Shown: positions 19,291 to 29,174 of the stretch, piece after piece
How positions within the stretch are numbered: position 1 is the first letter of the stretch
Layout of the letters: the number at the start of each line of letters is the position of its first letter
Assembly: GCF_026127265.1 (NCBI RefSeq)
Contig: NZ_WWFG01000002.1
Coordinates: 248,001-312,000, forward strand
Origin: Nostoc sp. KVJ3
GTDB lineage: Bacteria > Cyanobacteriota > Cyanobacteriia > Cyanobacteriales > Nostocaceae
Reading direction: 5' to 3'
Length of the DNA stretch: 64,000 bases
Program-made: the position numbers and the translations under genes
The notes under the pieces: generated by a model
Told to the model about the DNA's origin: nothing
The model's database searches: none
Seen by the model: the letters and a program-made list of their open reading frames with translations, nothing else

Positions 19291-22200
19291 ATGGATAGAA
19301 TTATAAAAAAAAGTTATTCACTCTCTTATGGTCAAGAAGCAATGTGGTTTCTCTACCAAATTGCTCCAGAGAGCGTTGCCTATAATATATTTATTACTGC
19401 AAAACTTAATTCATATTTAAATATTGATGTTATTAATCGGGTATGGGAAAAAATTATTGAACACCATCCTATTCTTAGAACGACATATACCAGTTATGAA
19501 GGGAAACCCGTTCACCAAATTAATCAACACCAAAAATTTAATATTGAGGTAATAGATGTCAGCAGTTGGAGTGAAGACGACTTAAAAGAGAGAATTCATG
19601 CTATAGCTGACCGCCCTTTTAACTTAGAAAAAGATTCAGTTTTGAGGGTCAATTTATTTACTCGGTCGGCAAAAGAACACATTCTCTTGCTAACAATGCA
19701 CCACATTGCAGGTGATATGTGGTCTTATGATTTACTGCTGAGTGAATTTCAAACTTTGTATGCTCAGGAAATTGAGCAAGCTAGTCAAAAGCAAACCCAG
19801 GCTGCAACAGATTCTCTGAGCGAGAATAAATCTTATGCAGATTTTGTTCGCTGGCAGTCAGAAATGCTAGCAGGTTCTAGGGGAGAAAAACTGTGGCAAT
19901 ACTGGCAACAACAATTAGCTGGTGAATTGCCTATTTTGAATTTGCTCCCAGACAAACCCCGCCCCCCAATACAGACTTATCAAGGGGCAGGATATATTTT
20001 AAAGCTAGATGAACAATTAACTCAAAAACTCAAACATCTAGCTCTAGCTTCTGGAACCAGCCTTTATCAGGTTCTGTTAGCAACATTTTATGTCCAACTT
20101 TACCGCTACACCAATCAAACAGATATCCTCATAGGAAGCCCGATGAGAGGGCGGTGGGGTAAAGAGTTTAAAGAGATTGTCGGCTACTTTTCCAACCTGA
20201 CCGTTTTACGAGTTTCTGTCAAGGAAAATGCCACATTCAACGAACTTCTCGCTCAAGTCAGCAAGACAGTTAAACAAGCCCAAAAGCATCAAGATTACCC
20301 GTTTTCTCTGTTAGCAGAAAAACTTCAGCCACAACGAGATCCTAGTCGTTTTCCTTTATGTCAAGTTAGTTTCACTTGGCAAGCACAACGTTGGTGCGAA
20401 CCAACAGAGAAATTATTGCACATTCAAGAACAAATGTTTGAGATGGAGCCATACTTGCTCGGACAACGGGGCGCACAGTTGGATCTGAGTTTAATGGTAA
20501 GAGAAGCTCAGGGAGTTTTAGAGCCATGCTGGCAATATAATACTGACTTGTTTGATGCTACTACTATTGCGCGCATGGCAGGGCATTTTGTAACCTTGCT
20601 AGAAAGTATTGTAGCTAATCCTCAAAAGCAGATTTGGCAATTACCTCTGCTGACAGAAGTTGAGCAGCAGCAGTTATTGGTTGAGTGGAATGATACAGGC
20701 GTAGATTATCCCCAAGATAAATGTGTTCATCAATTGTTTGAGGAGCAAGTTGAGAGAACACCGGATGCGGTGGCAGTTGTGTTTGAAAATCAACAACTCA
20801 CCTACCACGAGTTGAACTGTCGTGCGAACCATTTGGCGTACTATTTACAAACTCTAGGTGTAAAACCAGATGTACTGGTGGGTATTTGTGTAGAGCGTTC
20901 TTTAGAAATGGTGGTGGGACTATTGGGTATTCTCAAAGCGGGTGGGGCTTATGTGCCGCTTGACCCAGAGTATCCCAGCGATCGCTTGAGCTTTATATTA
21001 GAAGATGCTCAAGTTAGAGTGCTACTGACTCAACAGCAGTTAGTCAACAAGTTGCCACAGCATACTGCACAGGTTGTCTGCTTAGACAGCGACTTCTTAA
21101 AAATTGCTCAAGAGTACAACACAAACCTTCTAAACACCGCAACACTTAATAACTTAGCATACGTCATCTACACTTCTGGTTCTACAGGTAAGCCCAAGGG
21201 CGTTTTAGTCAATCACAGTAATGTAACTCGTCTGTTTGCAGCCACAGAAGATTGGTATAATTTCAATCAAGATGATGTGTGGACATTATTCCACTCTTAT
21301 GCATTCGATTTCTCTGTTTGGGAAATTTGGGGTGCGTTGCTGTATGGTGGACGGCTGGTAGTAGTACCTTATTTAGTGACGCGATCGCCCGAATCCTTCT
21401 ATAATTTATTGTGTCAAGAAAAAGTCACAGTTCTCAATCAAACACCTTCAGCTTTCCGCCAATTAATTCAAGCCGAACAGTCAAAGAGGCAAGGGAGCAG
21501 GGAGCAGGGAGCAGGGGGGATGGGGATTCTACCCCAAGAGAACGAGAACCACTTAGCAGAAGCGGGAGACTGTGAGCCATGTTTCGCTCTGCTCCACCAA
21601 AGTAGGGCTTCGGGATCATTTCCCCCTGTCCCCTGCCCCCTCTTCCCCCTATCCCCAGAGGGGGCCCCGAGTCCCCCTGCCTCTTCATTAAACTTACGCC
21701 TAGTAATATTTGGTGGAGAAGCACTAGAACTCAAGAGTTTGCAACCTTGGTTTGAGCGTTATGGAGACCAGTTAACCCAATTAGTGAATATGTACGGGAT
21801 TACAGAAACTACCGTACACGTTACCTATCGCCCCTTGCATAAAGAAGATTTACATGGCACAGCAAGCGTAATTGGTCGTCCGATACCCGACTTACAAGTG
21901 TATGTGCTGGATGAACATCAACAGCCAGTGCCAATTGGCGTTCCCGGTGAGATGTACGTTGGTGGGAAAGGGGTAGCGCGTGGTTATCTGAATCGTCCCG
22001 AATTAACACAACAACGGTTTATCTCTCATCCTTTTAGCACCAACCCCCAAGCGCAACTATACAAAACAGGGGATAAGGCGCGTTATTTGCCCAATGGCGA
22101 GTTAGAGTATTTAGGACGCATCGACAATCAAGTAAAAATTCGCGGCTTCCGCATTGAGTTGGGAGAAATTGAGGCATTACTGGTGCAACACCCAGCCGTG

Positions 22201-25200
22201 TGGGAAAACGTGGTGGTAGTCCGAGAGGATGAACCGGGCAACAAACGTTTAGTGGCTTATGTAGTGCCGCAGACAGAACAATCCCCCACAGTCCAACAAC
22301 TGCGTCAGTTTCTCAAGGCAAAGCTACCAGAGTACATGATGCCAAGTGCTTTGGTACTGCTAGAATCGTTACCTTTAACTCCCAACGGGAAAGTAGACCA
22401 CCGTGCCCTACCAAAACCAGAATTAGACAGCACACTACGAGAATTGTATGTTGCCCCACGCACACCCACCGAGGAAATACTGGTACAAATTTGGGCGCAA
22501 GTTTTGAAAGTAGAGCAAGTGGGTATTCATGATAACTTTTTTGAACTTGGGGGACACTCATTACTAGCAACGCAGCTAGTTTCACGCATCCGCAATGTTT
22601 TCAAAGTAGAATTACCATTGCGTGAGTTGTTTGCAAGAGCGACAGTTGCACAGTTGGCACAAGTGATTGGGCAATTGCAACAACAAAACTTAGAACTGTC
22701 TGCACCACCCATCTTCAGGAGGGCGGAGAATGCAGACTTACCATTGTCTTATGCTCAACAGCGTTTGTGGTTTTTAGACCAGTTAAACCCCAACAGCGCC
22801 TTCTACAACATACCTACAGCTTTGCGTCTAGTAGGAGATATTGATCAAACTGCCTTACAACAAAGCTTAGTTGAAATTATTCATCGCCACGAAGCCTTAC
22901 ACACCAACTTCATCGCAGTTGATGGAAAACCAACTCAAATCATTCAGCAACAGACGAATTGGACAGTCTCAATTGTTGACTTGAAGGATTTACCCTTAAC
23001 CGAACAAGAAATAGTCACACAGCAATTAGCTAAACAAGAAGCGATTCAACCGTTTGACCTAGCAAAAAGCGCATTAGTCAGAGCCACATTAGTAGTGCTT
23101 TCCGAGACAGAACATGTCTTATTACTGTGTATGCACCACATTGTCTCTGATGGTTGGTCAATGGGTGTGTTTATTCAAGAACTAGCGGCACTATACAATG
23201 CTTATTTAATAGGTCAGCCGTCACCATTAACACCACTGCCAATTCAGTACGCAGATTTTGCCTTATGGCAAAGACAGTGGTTGCAAAGGGATGTACTCCA
23301 AAGCCAACTAAGTTACTGGCAACAGCAACTCGCCGATGCACCAGCTTTATTATCGCTGCCTACAGACAGACCAAGACCATCTGTACAGACTGATAACGGT
23401 GCATATCAAGAGTTTGCACTTTCACAGAAGCTCACTGGTGAACTAACACAACTGAGTCAGCAACAAGGTTGTACCCTCTTTATGACACTGTTAGCAGCCT
23501 TTGATACTCTACTTTATCGCTACACAGGACAAGAAGATATATTGGTGGGTTCGCCAATTGCTAACCGCGATCGCTCTGAGATAGAAGGGTTAATTGGCTT
23601 TTTTGTCAATACCTTAGTCATGCGTTCTAACTTGGCAGATAATCCCACTTTTAGCGAATTGCTGACTCATGTTCGAGAAGTAGCGTTGTCTGCGTATGCT
23701 CATCAGCATTTACCTTTTGAAATGCTGGTGGAAGCATTACAGCCAGAACGGGATCTTAGCTATACACCACTGTTCCAAGTAATGTTTGTCCTTCAGAATG
23801 CTCCCACATCTGGAATAGAACTGAGTGGGCTAAGTGTCAGTTCATTCCCAATGAAAGGCGCAAATTCAAGGTTTGATTTAACCTTAATCATGCAGAACAG
23901 TCCTACTGGACTGATAGGAGTGTGGGAGTACAATACTGACTTGTTCGATGCTAGAACCATTGAGCGAATGACAAGTCATTTTGTCACATTACTTGAAGGT
24001 ATTATTGCTAACCCAGAACAGCGACTTTCTCAATTGCCTTTGTTAACAGAAGTTGAACAACAACAGTTACTTGTCGAGTGGAACGATACAGGGGTGGATT
24101 ATCCACTCCATAAGTGCATCCATAAGTTGTTTGAGGAACAAGTAGCGCGTACCCCCGATGCAGTGGCGGTGGAGTTTGAAAATCAACAACTAACTTACCA
24201 CCAATTAAACTATCGCGCTAACCAGTTGGCGCACTACTTGCAGTCTTTGGGAGTAAAACCAGATGTCCTAGTCGGGTTGTGTGTAGAGCGTTCTTTAGAG
24301 ATGGTCATAGGACTACTGGGGATACTAAAAGCGGGGGGAGCTTATGTACCACTTGACCCAGAGTATCCCCAAGAGCGTTTGAGCTTTATTGTAGAAGATG
24401 CTCAAGTTAGGGTGTTGGTGACTCAACAACAACTTATTGACAGACTCCCACCTAATCAAGCAAAACTTGTTTGCTTAGATAGTGACGCTGAACTGATAGC
24501 CCAGTGCAGTCAGAAAAATCTCATTTCCGGCGTACAAGCGAATAACTTAACTTATATAATTTATACCTCTGGTTCCACAGGTCAACCCAAGGGTATAGCT
24601 ATGGGTCAGCTTGCCCTTTGCAATCATATCTTATGGCATCGAGACAATCTCAAAATTTCTCGTGGGGCAAAAACCCTGCAATTTGCTTCGGTTAGCTTTG
24701 ATGTCTCCTTCCAAGAAATCTTCACTACCTGGTGTTCTGGCGGTACATTGTTCCTCATCACAGAAGAATTACGCCGTGATGCTTTAGCATTGTTAGGTTT
24801 TCTGCAAGAGAAACAAATTCAGCGAATGTTTCTCCCTGTTGTCGGCTTACAGCAACTAGCAGAAGTCGCGTTGGGGAATGGCATAGTTAATACTGGTTTG
24901 CGGGAAATTATTACTTCTGGAGAACAGTTGCAAATTACTGGGGCGATTTCTGGGTGGTTGAGCAAACTAACTGATATTACTTTGCATAATCAGTATGGGC
25001 CGTCAGAGAGCCATTTAGCTACGAGTTATACCCTACCTGATGCAATAGACAGATGGCCGCTACTTCCTTCCATTGGGCGACCCATTTCTAACACGCAAAT
25101 TTACATCCTCGATAAATATCTACAACCTGTACCTGTGGGTGTGCCAGGAGAAGTGTACATTGCAGGTGCGCTTTTAGCCCAAGGTTACTTTAACAGACCT

Positions 25201-28200
25201 CAGTTAACACAAGAGAAATTCATCTCCAACCCTTTTAGCAGTAACCCTAATTCCCGCCTCTACAAAACAGGGGACTTAGCACGTTATCTACCTGACGGTA
25301 AGCTCGAATCTTTAGGACGCATTGACAATCAAGTTAAAATTAGGGGTTTCCGCATTGAGTTAGGCGAAGTTGAAGCGGTACTTGGTCAACTGAGTGATGT
25401 ACAAGCATCTTGTGTAGTTGTCCGTGAGGATACACCGGGCGATAAACGCTTAGTTGCTTATATTGTGCCGCAACCAGAACAGACAATCTCTATTAGCGAA
25501 GTACGTAACTTCCTCAAAGAAAAGTTACCAGAGTATATGGTTCCAAGTGCAATAGTCATATTGGAGGCTCTACCGCTTTCTCCTAATAGGAAATTAGACC
25601 GTCGCGCTTTACCCGCACCTGATTTTCACAGCCAATTATCGGACAGATATGTTGCCCCACGTAACCCAATTGAGGAAATCCTATCACTGATTTGGGCGCA
25701 AGTGCTGAAAGTTGAGCGAGTTGGTATTCATGATAATTTCTTTGAGCTTGGCGGACATTCTCTACTAGCAACTCAACTGGTTTCCCGTGTGCGTACCAGC
25801 TTGAAAGTAGAATTACCTTTGCGGAACTTATTTGCTGCACCTACGGTTGCTGAATTGTCCCAAAACATTCAACAGTTACAGCAACAGGATTTAGAACTAA
25901 TTTCCCCACCCATAGTACCAAGGGCAAGGGATGCAGAATTACCACTGTCATTTGCCCAAACACGGCTATGGTTTTTAGACCAGTTAAACCCGAACAGCGC
26001 CTCATACAATATACCCATAGCTTTGCGTCTAGCAGGAATGCTCAATCAAGCAGCCTTAGAACAAAGTTTAGAAGAAATTATTTATCGTCATGAAGCCTTA
26101 CACACCAACTTCATCACAGTTGATGGAGAGCCAATTCAAATTATTCAAACAGGAGCTACTTGGAATGTATCAGTTGTTGACTTAAGACATTTATCTACAA
26201 CTGAACAAGAAATTGCTACACAACAATTAGCCCAACAACAAGCTGTTCAACCGTTTGACCTGGCAAAGCAAATATTAATCAGGGCAAAACTAGTAGTGCT
26301 GTCCGAGACAGAACACGTTTTATTACTGTGTATGCACCATATTGTCTTTGATGGCTGGTCAATGGGTGTATTTGTTCAAGAACTAGCAGCACTGTACAAT
26401 GCTTATTCAACAGGTCAATTTTTATCGTTAACACCACTGCCGATTCAGTACGCAGATTTCGCACTGTGGCAAAGAGACTGGTTGCAAGGGGATGTACTGC
26501 AAAGTCAATTGAGTTACTGGCACCAACAATTAGCGAATGCACCAGCTTTGTTGCCCCTACCCACCGACCGACCCAGACCTGCATTGCAGACTTTTGCTGG
26601 GGCGTATCAAGAGTTTACTCTGTCAGTGGAGTTAACTGATTGGTTGACAAAACTGAGCCAGGAGCATGGAGTAACGCTGTTCATGACGCTGTTGGCAGCT
26701 TATGATACCCTGCTTTATCGCTACACAGGTGTAGCAGATATATTAGTAGGGACACCAATTGCTAACCGCGATCGCTCTGAGATAGAAGGGTTAATTGGCT
26801 TTTTTGTCAATACCTTAGTCATGCGTTCTAACTTGGCTGGTAATCCCAGTTTTAGCGAATTGCTGAGTCGTGTTCGAGAAGTCGCGTTGGGAGCGTATGC
26901 TCATCAGAATTTACCTTTTGAAATGCTGGTGGAAGCATTACAGCCAGAACGAAATCTCAGCCATACACCACTATTTCAGGTGATGTTTGTCCTCCAAAAT
27001 GCACCTATGCCTCAAGTAGATTTGGCTGGGTTAACTGTCAGTCCACTCAAGCTAACAGGTACAACTACCAAGTTTGATTTAACTTTAATTATGCAGAATA
27101 CTCCCACTGGACTGGTAGGGGTGTGGGAATACAACACCGATTTATTTGATGCTAGTACCATTGAGCGAATGACTGGTCATTTTGTGACATTGCTTGAAGG
27201 TATTATTGCTAACCCAGAACAGCAAATTTCTCAATTGCCACTGTTGACAGAGGCGGAACAACAGCAATTATTACTGCAATGGAATGATACGGGGGCAGAT
27301 TATCCTTGGGATAAGTGCATCCATCAGTTGTTTGAGGAGCAGGTAGAGCGTAAGCCTAATGCCACAGCTGTTGTATTTGGAAAACAACAACTTACTTACT
27401 ACCAATTAAATTGTCGTGCTAATCAATTGGCTCATTACTTGCGCTCATTGGGCGTAAAACCAGATACTCTGGTGGGTATTTGCGTCGAACGTTCTTTAGA
27501 AATGGTGGTGGGACTATTGGGGATTCTCAAAGCAGGTGGAGCTTATGTACCACTTGACCCAGAGTATCCGCCTGAGCGTTTGAGCTTTATGCTAGAAGAT
27601 GCTCAAGTTTCAGTGCTGCTGACTCAACAACAACTTATTGACAGACTCCCCAAACATCAGGCAAAACTTGTCTTTTTAGATGAACTTTGGTCACAAATTG
27701 CCCAAAATAATCAAGATAATCCCAGCAGTGGAGTTAAAGCCTTTCATTTAGCTAATGTCATTTACACATCAGGCTCAACAGGTAAACCTAAAGGTGTGAT
27801 GGTTGAGCATAAAGGACTATCCAACCTAGCCCAAGCACAGATTCAAACTTTCGGTGTCGGTTCTAATAGTCGCATTCTCCAGTTTGCTTCCTTCAGTTTT
27901 GACGCTTCTATTTGGGAAGTTGTCATGGCGCTGATGTCAGGTGGAACGCTCTACCTAGCAAGCAAAGACTCTTTATTGCCAGGACAGCCATTAATTGAGC
28001 GATTACGTAATGATTCTATTACCCATATCACGCTACCACCATCGGCACTAGCAGTTATGCCTGGGTCAGAACTTCCAGCATTGCAAACAATAATTGTCGC
28101 CGGAGAAGCTTGTCCTGCTGAATTAATCAAGCAATGGTCTGTTGGTAGAAACTTCTTTAACGCTTACGGGCCAACAGAAGCTACTGTCTGTGCCACGATT

Positions 28201-29172
28201 GGCAAAGCCACGCCAAAGGCGATCGCACAATGCAATGACAATGAGAAAATATCTATTGGTCGTGCGATCGCAAACACCCAAGTCTACATTTTAGATCGCA
28301 ATCTGCAACCAGTTCCTATTGGTGTGCCAGGAGAGTTGCATATCGGTGGTGTGGGGTTAGCAAGAGGCTACCTCAACCGCCCCGAACTAACTCAGGAAAA
28401 ATTCATTCCCAACCCCTTTGGTTCTGGTCGTCTCTACAAAACTGGGGATTTGGCACGTTATCTACCAGATGGCAATATTGAATACCTGGGACGCATCGAT
28501 AATCAAGTAAAAATTCGGGGCTTCCGCATCGAGTTGGCAGAAATAGAAAGTCTGCTAGGACAACATAGTGATGTGCAGAACTGCTGTGTCATCGCCCATG
28601 AGGGAACAGAGGGTAACAAGCGCTTAGTCGCCTACGCAGTACCACAAAAAGATGTAACACTCACAACGGACGAACTGCGTGAGTTCCTTGCTAATAAATT
28701 ACCTGGGTATATGATACCAGCCGCTTTTGTCATACTAGAGTCCCTACCCCTCACACCTAACGGTAAAGTAGACCGTCGCGCTCTGCCTGACCCGGATTTA
28801 CATCAAGAACTATTAGATTATGTAATGCCAAATACGGAAGTAGAAAGAATCATTGCTGGCATTTGGCAAAAAGCATTAGCAGTAGAAAAGGTGGGAATTT
28901 ACAATAATTTCTTTGAGCTTGGAGGTCATTCATTACTCCTAGTAAAAATTAATCAGCAATTGCAAGAAGAATTTGGCTTGGAACTATCAATAGTTGATAT
29001 GTTTAATTACCCAACCATACATAGGTTAAACCAATATTTAAGTACTAAACTTAGCAAAGAAGCTCCAATAGAGGAAAGCAATTATCGTACTCAATCTCAT
29101 GGTGAAAGTAAAGCTTTGAGAAGCCAACAATTACAATCTAGACAACAATATCGCTCTCAGAGGAAAAGATAA
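19291..29172 (+). CDS. Nonribosomal peptide synthetase, three modules (Thr, Pro-type, Phe)
   Basis: This is a 3293-residue megasynthase. The order is C(starter-like, about 5-450)-A1-PCP1-C2-A2-PCP2-C3-A3-PCP3. The first C domain has HHIAGDMWS, where elongation domains here have HHIVxDGWS, and it opens the protein, suggesting N-acylation of residue 1. Pocket residues read by aligning motifs by eye: A1 D-F-W-N-I-G-M-V-H (threonine), A2 D-V-Q-F-I-S-Q-L-A (proline-type, perhaps 4-methylproline), A3 D-A-W-T-I-A-A-V-C (phenylalanine). Carrier proteins carry LGGHSLL near 1088, 2155 and 3207. There are no epimerase, N-methyltransferase or thioesterase domains, so the chain passes to the next gene, which starts 2 bp after the stop. 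A1 contains an in-frame insertion of repeat DNA (about residues 730-800). The start is supported by AGGAG six bases upstream. Confidence 0.95.
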   Translation: MDRIIKKSYSLSYGQEAMWFLYQIAPESVAYNIFITAKLNSYLNIDVINRVWEKIIEHHPILRTTYTSYEGKPVHQINQHQKFNIEVIDVSSWSEDDLKERIHAIADRPFNLEKDSVLRVNLFTRSAKEHILLLTMHHIAGDMWSYDLLLSEFQTLYAQEIEQASQKQTQAATDSLSENKSYADFVRWQSEMLAGSRGEKLWQYWQQQLAGELPILNLLPDKPRPPIQTYQGAGYILKLDEQLTQKLKHLALASGTSLYQVLLATFYVQLYRYTNQTDILIGSPMRGRWGKEFKEIVGYFSNLTVLRVSVKENATFNELLAQVSKTVKQAQKHQDYPFSLLAEKLQPQRDPSRFPLCQVSFTWQAQRWCEPTEKLLHIQEQMFEMEPYLLGQRGAQLDLSLMVREAQGVLEPCWQYNTDLFDATTIARMAGHFVTLLESIVANPQKQIWQLPLLTEVEQQQLLVEWNDTGVDYPQDKCVHQLFEEQVERTPDAVAVVFENQQLTYHELNCRANHLAYYLQTLGVKPDVLVGICVERSLEMVVGLLGILKAGGAYVPLDPEYPSDRLSFILEDAQVRVLLTQQQLVNKLPQHTAQVVCLDSDFLKIAQEYNTNLLNTATLNNLAYVIYTSGSTGKPKGVLVNHSNVTRLFAATEDWYNFNQDDVWTLFHSYAFDFSVWEIWGALLYGGRLVVVPYLVTRSPESFYNLLCQEKVTVLNQTPSAFRQLIQAEQSKRQGSREQGAGGMGILPQENENHLAEAGDCEPCFALLHQSRASGSFPPVPCPLFPLSPEGAPSPPASSLNLRLVIFGGEALELKSLQPWFERYGDQLTQLVNMYGITETTVHVTYRPLHKEDLHGTASVIGRPIPDLQVYVLDEHQQPVPIGVPGEMYVGGKGVARGYLNRPELTQQRFISHPFSTNPQAQLYKTGDKARYLPNGELEYLGRIDNQVKIRGFRIELGEIEALLVQHPAVWENVVVVREDEPGNKRLVAYVVPQTEQSPTVQQLRQFLKAKLPEYMMPSALVLLESLPLTPNGKVDHRALPKPELDSTLRELYVAPRTPTEEILVQIWAQVLKVEQVGIHDNFFELGGHSLLATQLVSRIRNVFKVELPLRELFARATVAQLAQVIGQLQQQNLELSAPPIFRRAENADLPLSYAQQRLWFLDQLNPNSAFYNIPTALRLVGDIDQTALQQSLVEIIHRHEALHTNFIAVDGKPTQIIQQQTNWTVSIVDLKDLPLTEQEIVTQQLAKQEAIQPFDLAKSALVRATLVVLSETEHVLLLCMHHIVSDGWSMGVFIQELAALYNAYLIGQPSPLTPLPIQYADFALWQRQWLQRDVLQSQLSYWQQQLADAPALLSLPTDRPRPSVQTDNGAYQEFALSQKLTGELTQLSQQQGCTLFMTLLAAFDTLLYRYTGQEDILVGSPIANRDRSEIEGLIGFFVNTLVMRSNLADNPTFSELLTHVREVALSAYAHQHLPFEMLVEALQPERDLSYTPLFQVMFVLQNAPTSGIELSGLSVSSFPMKGANSRFDLTLIMQNSPTGLIGVWEYNTDLFDARTIERMTSHFVTLLEGIIANPEQRLSQLPLLTEVEQQQLLVEWNDTGVDYPLHKCIHKLFEEQVARTPDAVAVEFENQQLTYHQLNYRANQLAHYLQSLGVKPDVLVGLCVERSLEMVIGLLGILKAGGAYVPLDPEYPQERLSFIVEDAQVRVLVTQQQLIDRLPPNQAKLVCLDSDAELIAQCSQKNLISGVQANNLTYIIYTSGSTGQPKGIAMGQLALCNHILWHRDNLKISRGAKTLQFASVSFDVSFQEIFTTWCSGGTLFLITEELRRDALALLGFLQEKQIQRMFLPVVGLQQLAEVALGNGIVNTGLREIITSGEQLQITGAISGWLSKLTDITLHNQYGPSESHLATSYTLPDAIDRWPLLPSIGRPISNTQIYILDKYLQPVPVGVPGEVYIAGALLAQGYFNRPQLTQEKFISNPFSSNPNSRLYKTGDLARYLPDGKLESLGRIDNQVKIRGFRIELGEVEAVLGQLSDVQASCVVVREDTPGDKRLVAYIVPQPEQTISISEVRNFLKEKLPEYMVPSAIVILEALPLSPNRKLDRRALPAPDFHSQLSDRYVAPRNPIEEILSLIWAQVLKVERVGIHDNFFELGGHSLLATQLVSRVRTSLKVELPLRNLFAAPTVAELSQNIQQLQQQDLELISPPIVPRARDAELPLSFAQTRLWFLDQLNPNSASYNIPIALRLAGMLNQAALEQSLEEIIYRHEALHTNFITVDGEPIQIIQTGATWNVSVVDLRHLSTTEQEIATQQLAQQQAVQPFDLAKQILIRAKLVVLSETEHVLLLCMHHIVFDGWSMGVFVQELAALYNAYSTGQFLSLTPLPIQYADFALWQRDWLQGDVLQSQLSYWHQQLANAPALLPLPTDRPRPALQTFAGAYQEFTLSVELTDWLTKLSQEHGVTLFMTLLAAYDTLLYRYTGVADILVGTPIANRDRSEIEGLIGFFVNTLVMRSNLAGNPSFSELLSRVREVALGAYAHQNLPFEMLVEALQPERNLSHTPLFQVMFVLQNAPMPQVDLAGLTVSPLKLTGTTTKFDLTLIMQNTPTGLVGVWEYNTDLFDASTIERMTGHFVTLLEGIIANPEQQISQLPLLTEAEQQQLLLQWNDTGADYPWDKCIHQLFEEQVERKPNATAVVFGKQQLTYYQLNCRANQLAHYLRSLGVKPDTLVGICVERSLEMVVGLLGILKAGGAYVPLDPEYPPERLSFMLEDAQVSVLLTQQQLIDRLPKHQAKLVFLDELWSQIAQNNQDNPSSGVKAFHLANVIYTSGSTGKPKGVMVEHKGLSNLAQAQIQTFGVGSNSRILQFASFSFDASIWEVVMALMSGGTLYLASKDSLLPGQPLIERLRNDSITHITLPPSALAVMPGSELPALQTIIVAGEACPAELIKQWSVGRNFFNAYGPTEATVCATIGKATPKAIAQCNDNEKISIGRAIANTQVYILDRNLQPVPIGVPGELHIGGVGLARGYLNRPELTQEKFIPNPFGSGRLYKTGDLARYLPDGNIEYLGRIDNQVKIRGFRIELAEIESLLGQHSDVQNCCVIAHEGTEGNKRLVAYAVPQKDVTLTTDELREFLANKLPGYMIPAAFVILESLPLTPNGKVDRRALPDPDLHQELLDYVMPNTEVERIIAGIWQKALAVEKVGIYNNFFELGGHSLLLVKINQQLQEEFGLELSIVDMFNYPTIHRLNQYLSTKLSKEAPIEESNYRTQSHGESKALRSQQLQSRQQYRSQRKR
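21478..21690. repeat. Low-complexity repeat insertion inside adenylation domain A1
   Basis: About 210 bp (70 codons) are inserted in frame between the A5-like segment TPSAFRQLIQA and the A6-side segment LRLVIFGGEAL. The DNA is G-rich at the left (GGGAGCAGGGAGCAGGG) and C-rich at the right (CCCCCTGTCCCCTGCCCC), so the ends could pair. The encoded residues are rich in Gly, Ser and Pro, unlike any adenylation core. GGGAGCAGGGG-type repeats are otherwise typical of intergenic Nostoc DNA. Confidence 0.8.
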
Positions 29173-29174
29173 AA

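Noticed and set aside
21434..21734. Minus-strand frames of 88-96 codons over the A1 insertion
   Set aside because: They are Pro/Gly/Ser-rich translations of low-complexity repeat DNA antisense to the NRPS, with no motif or start support.
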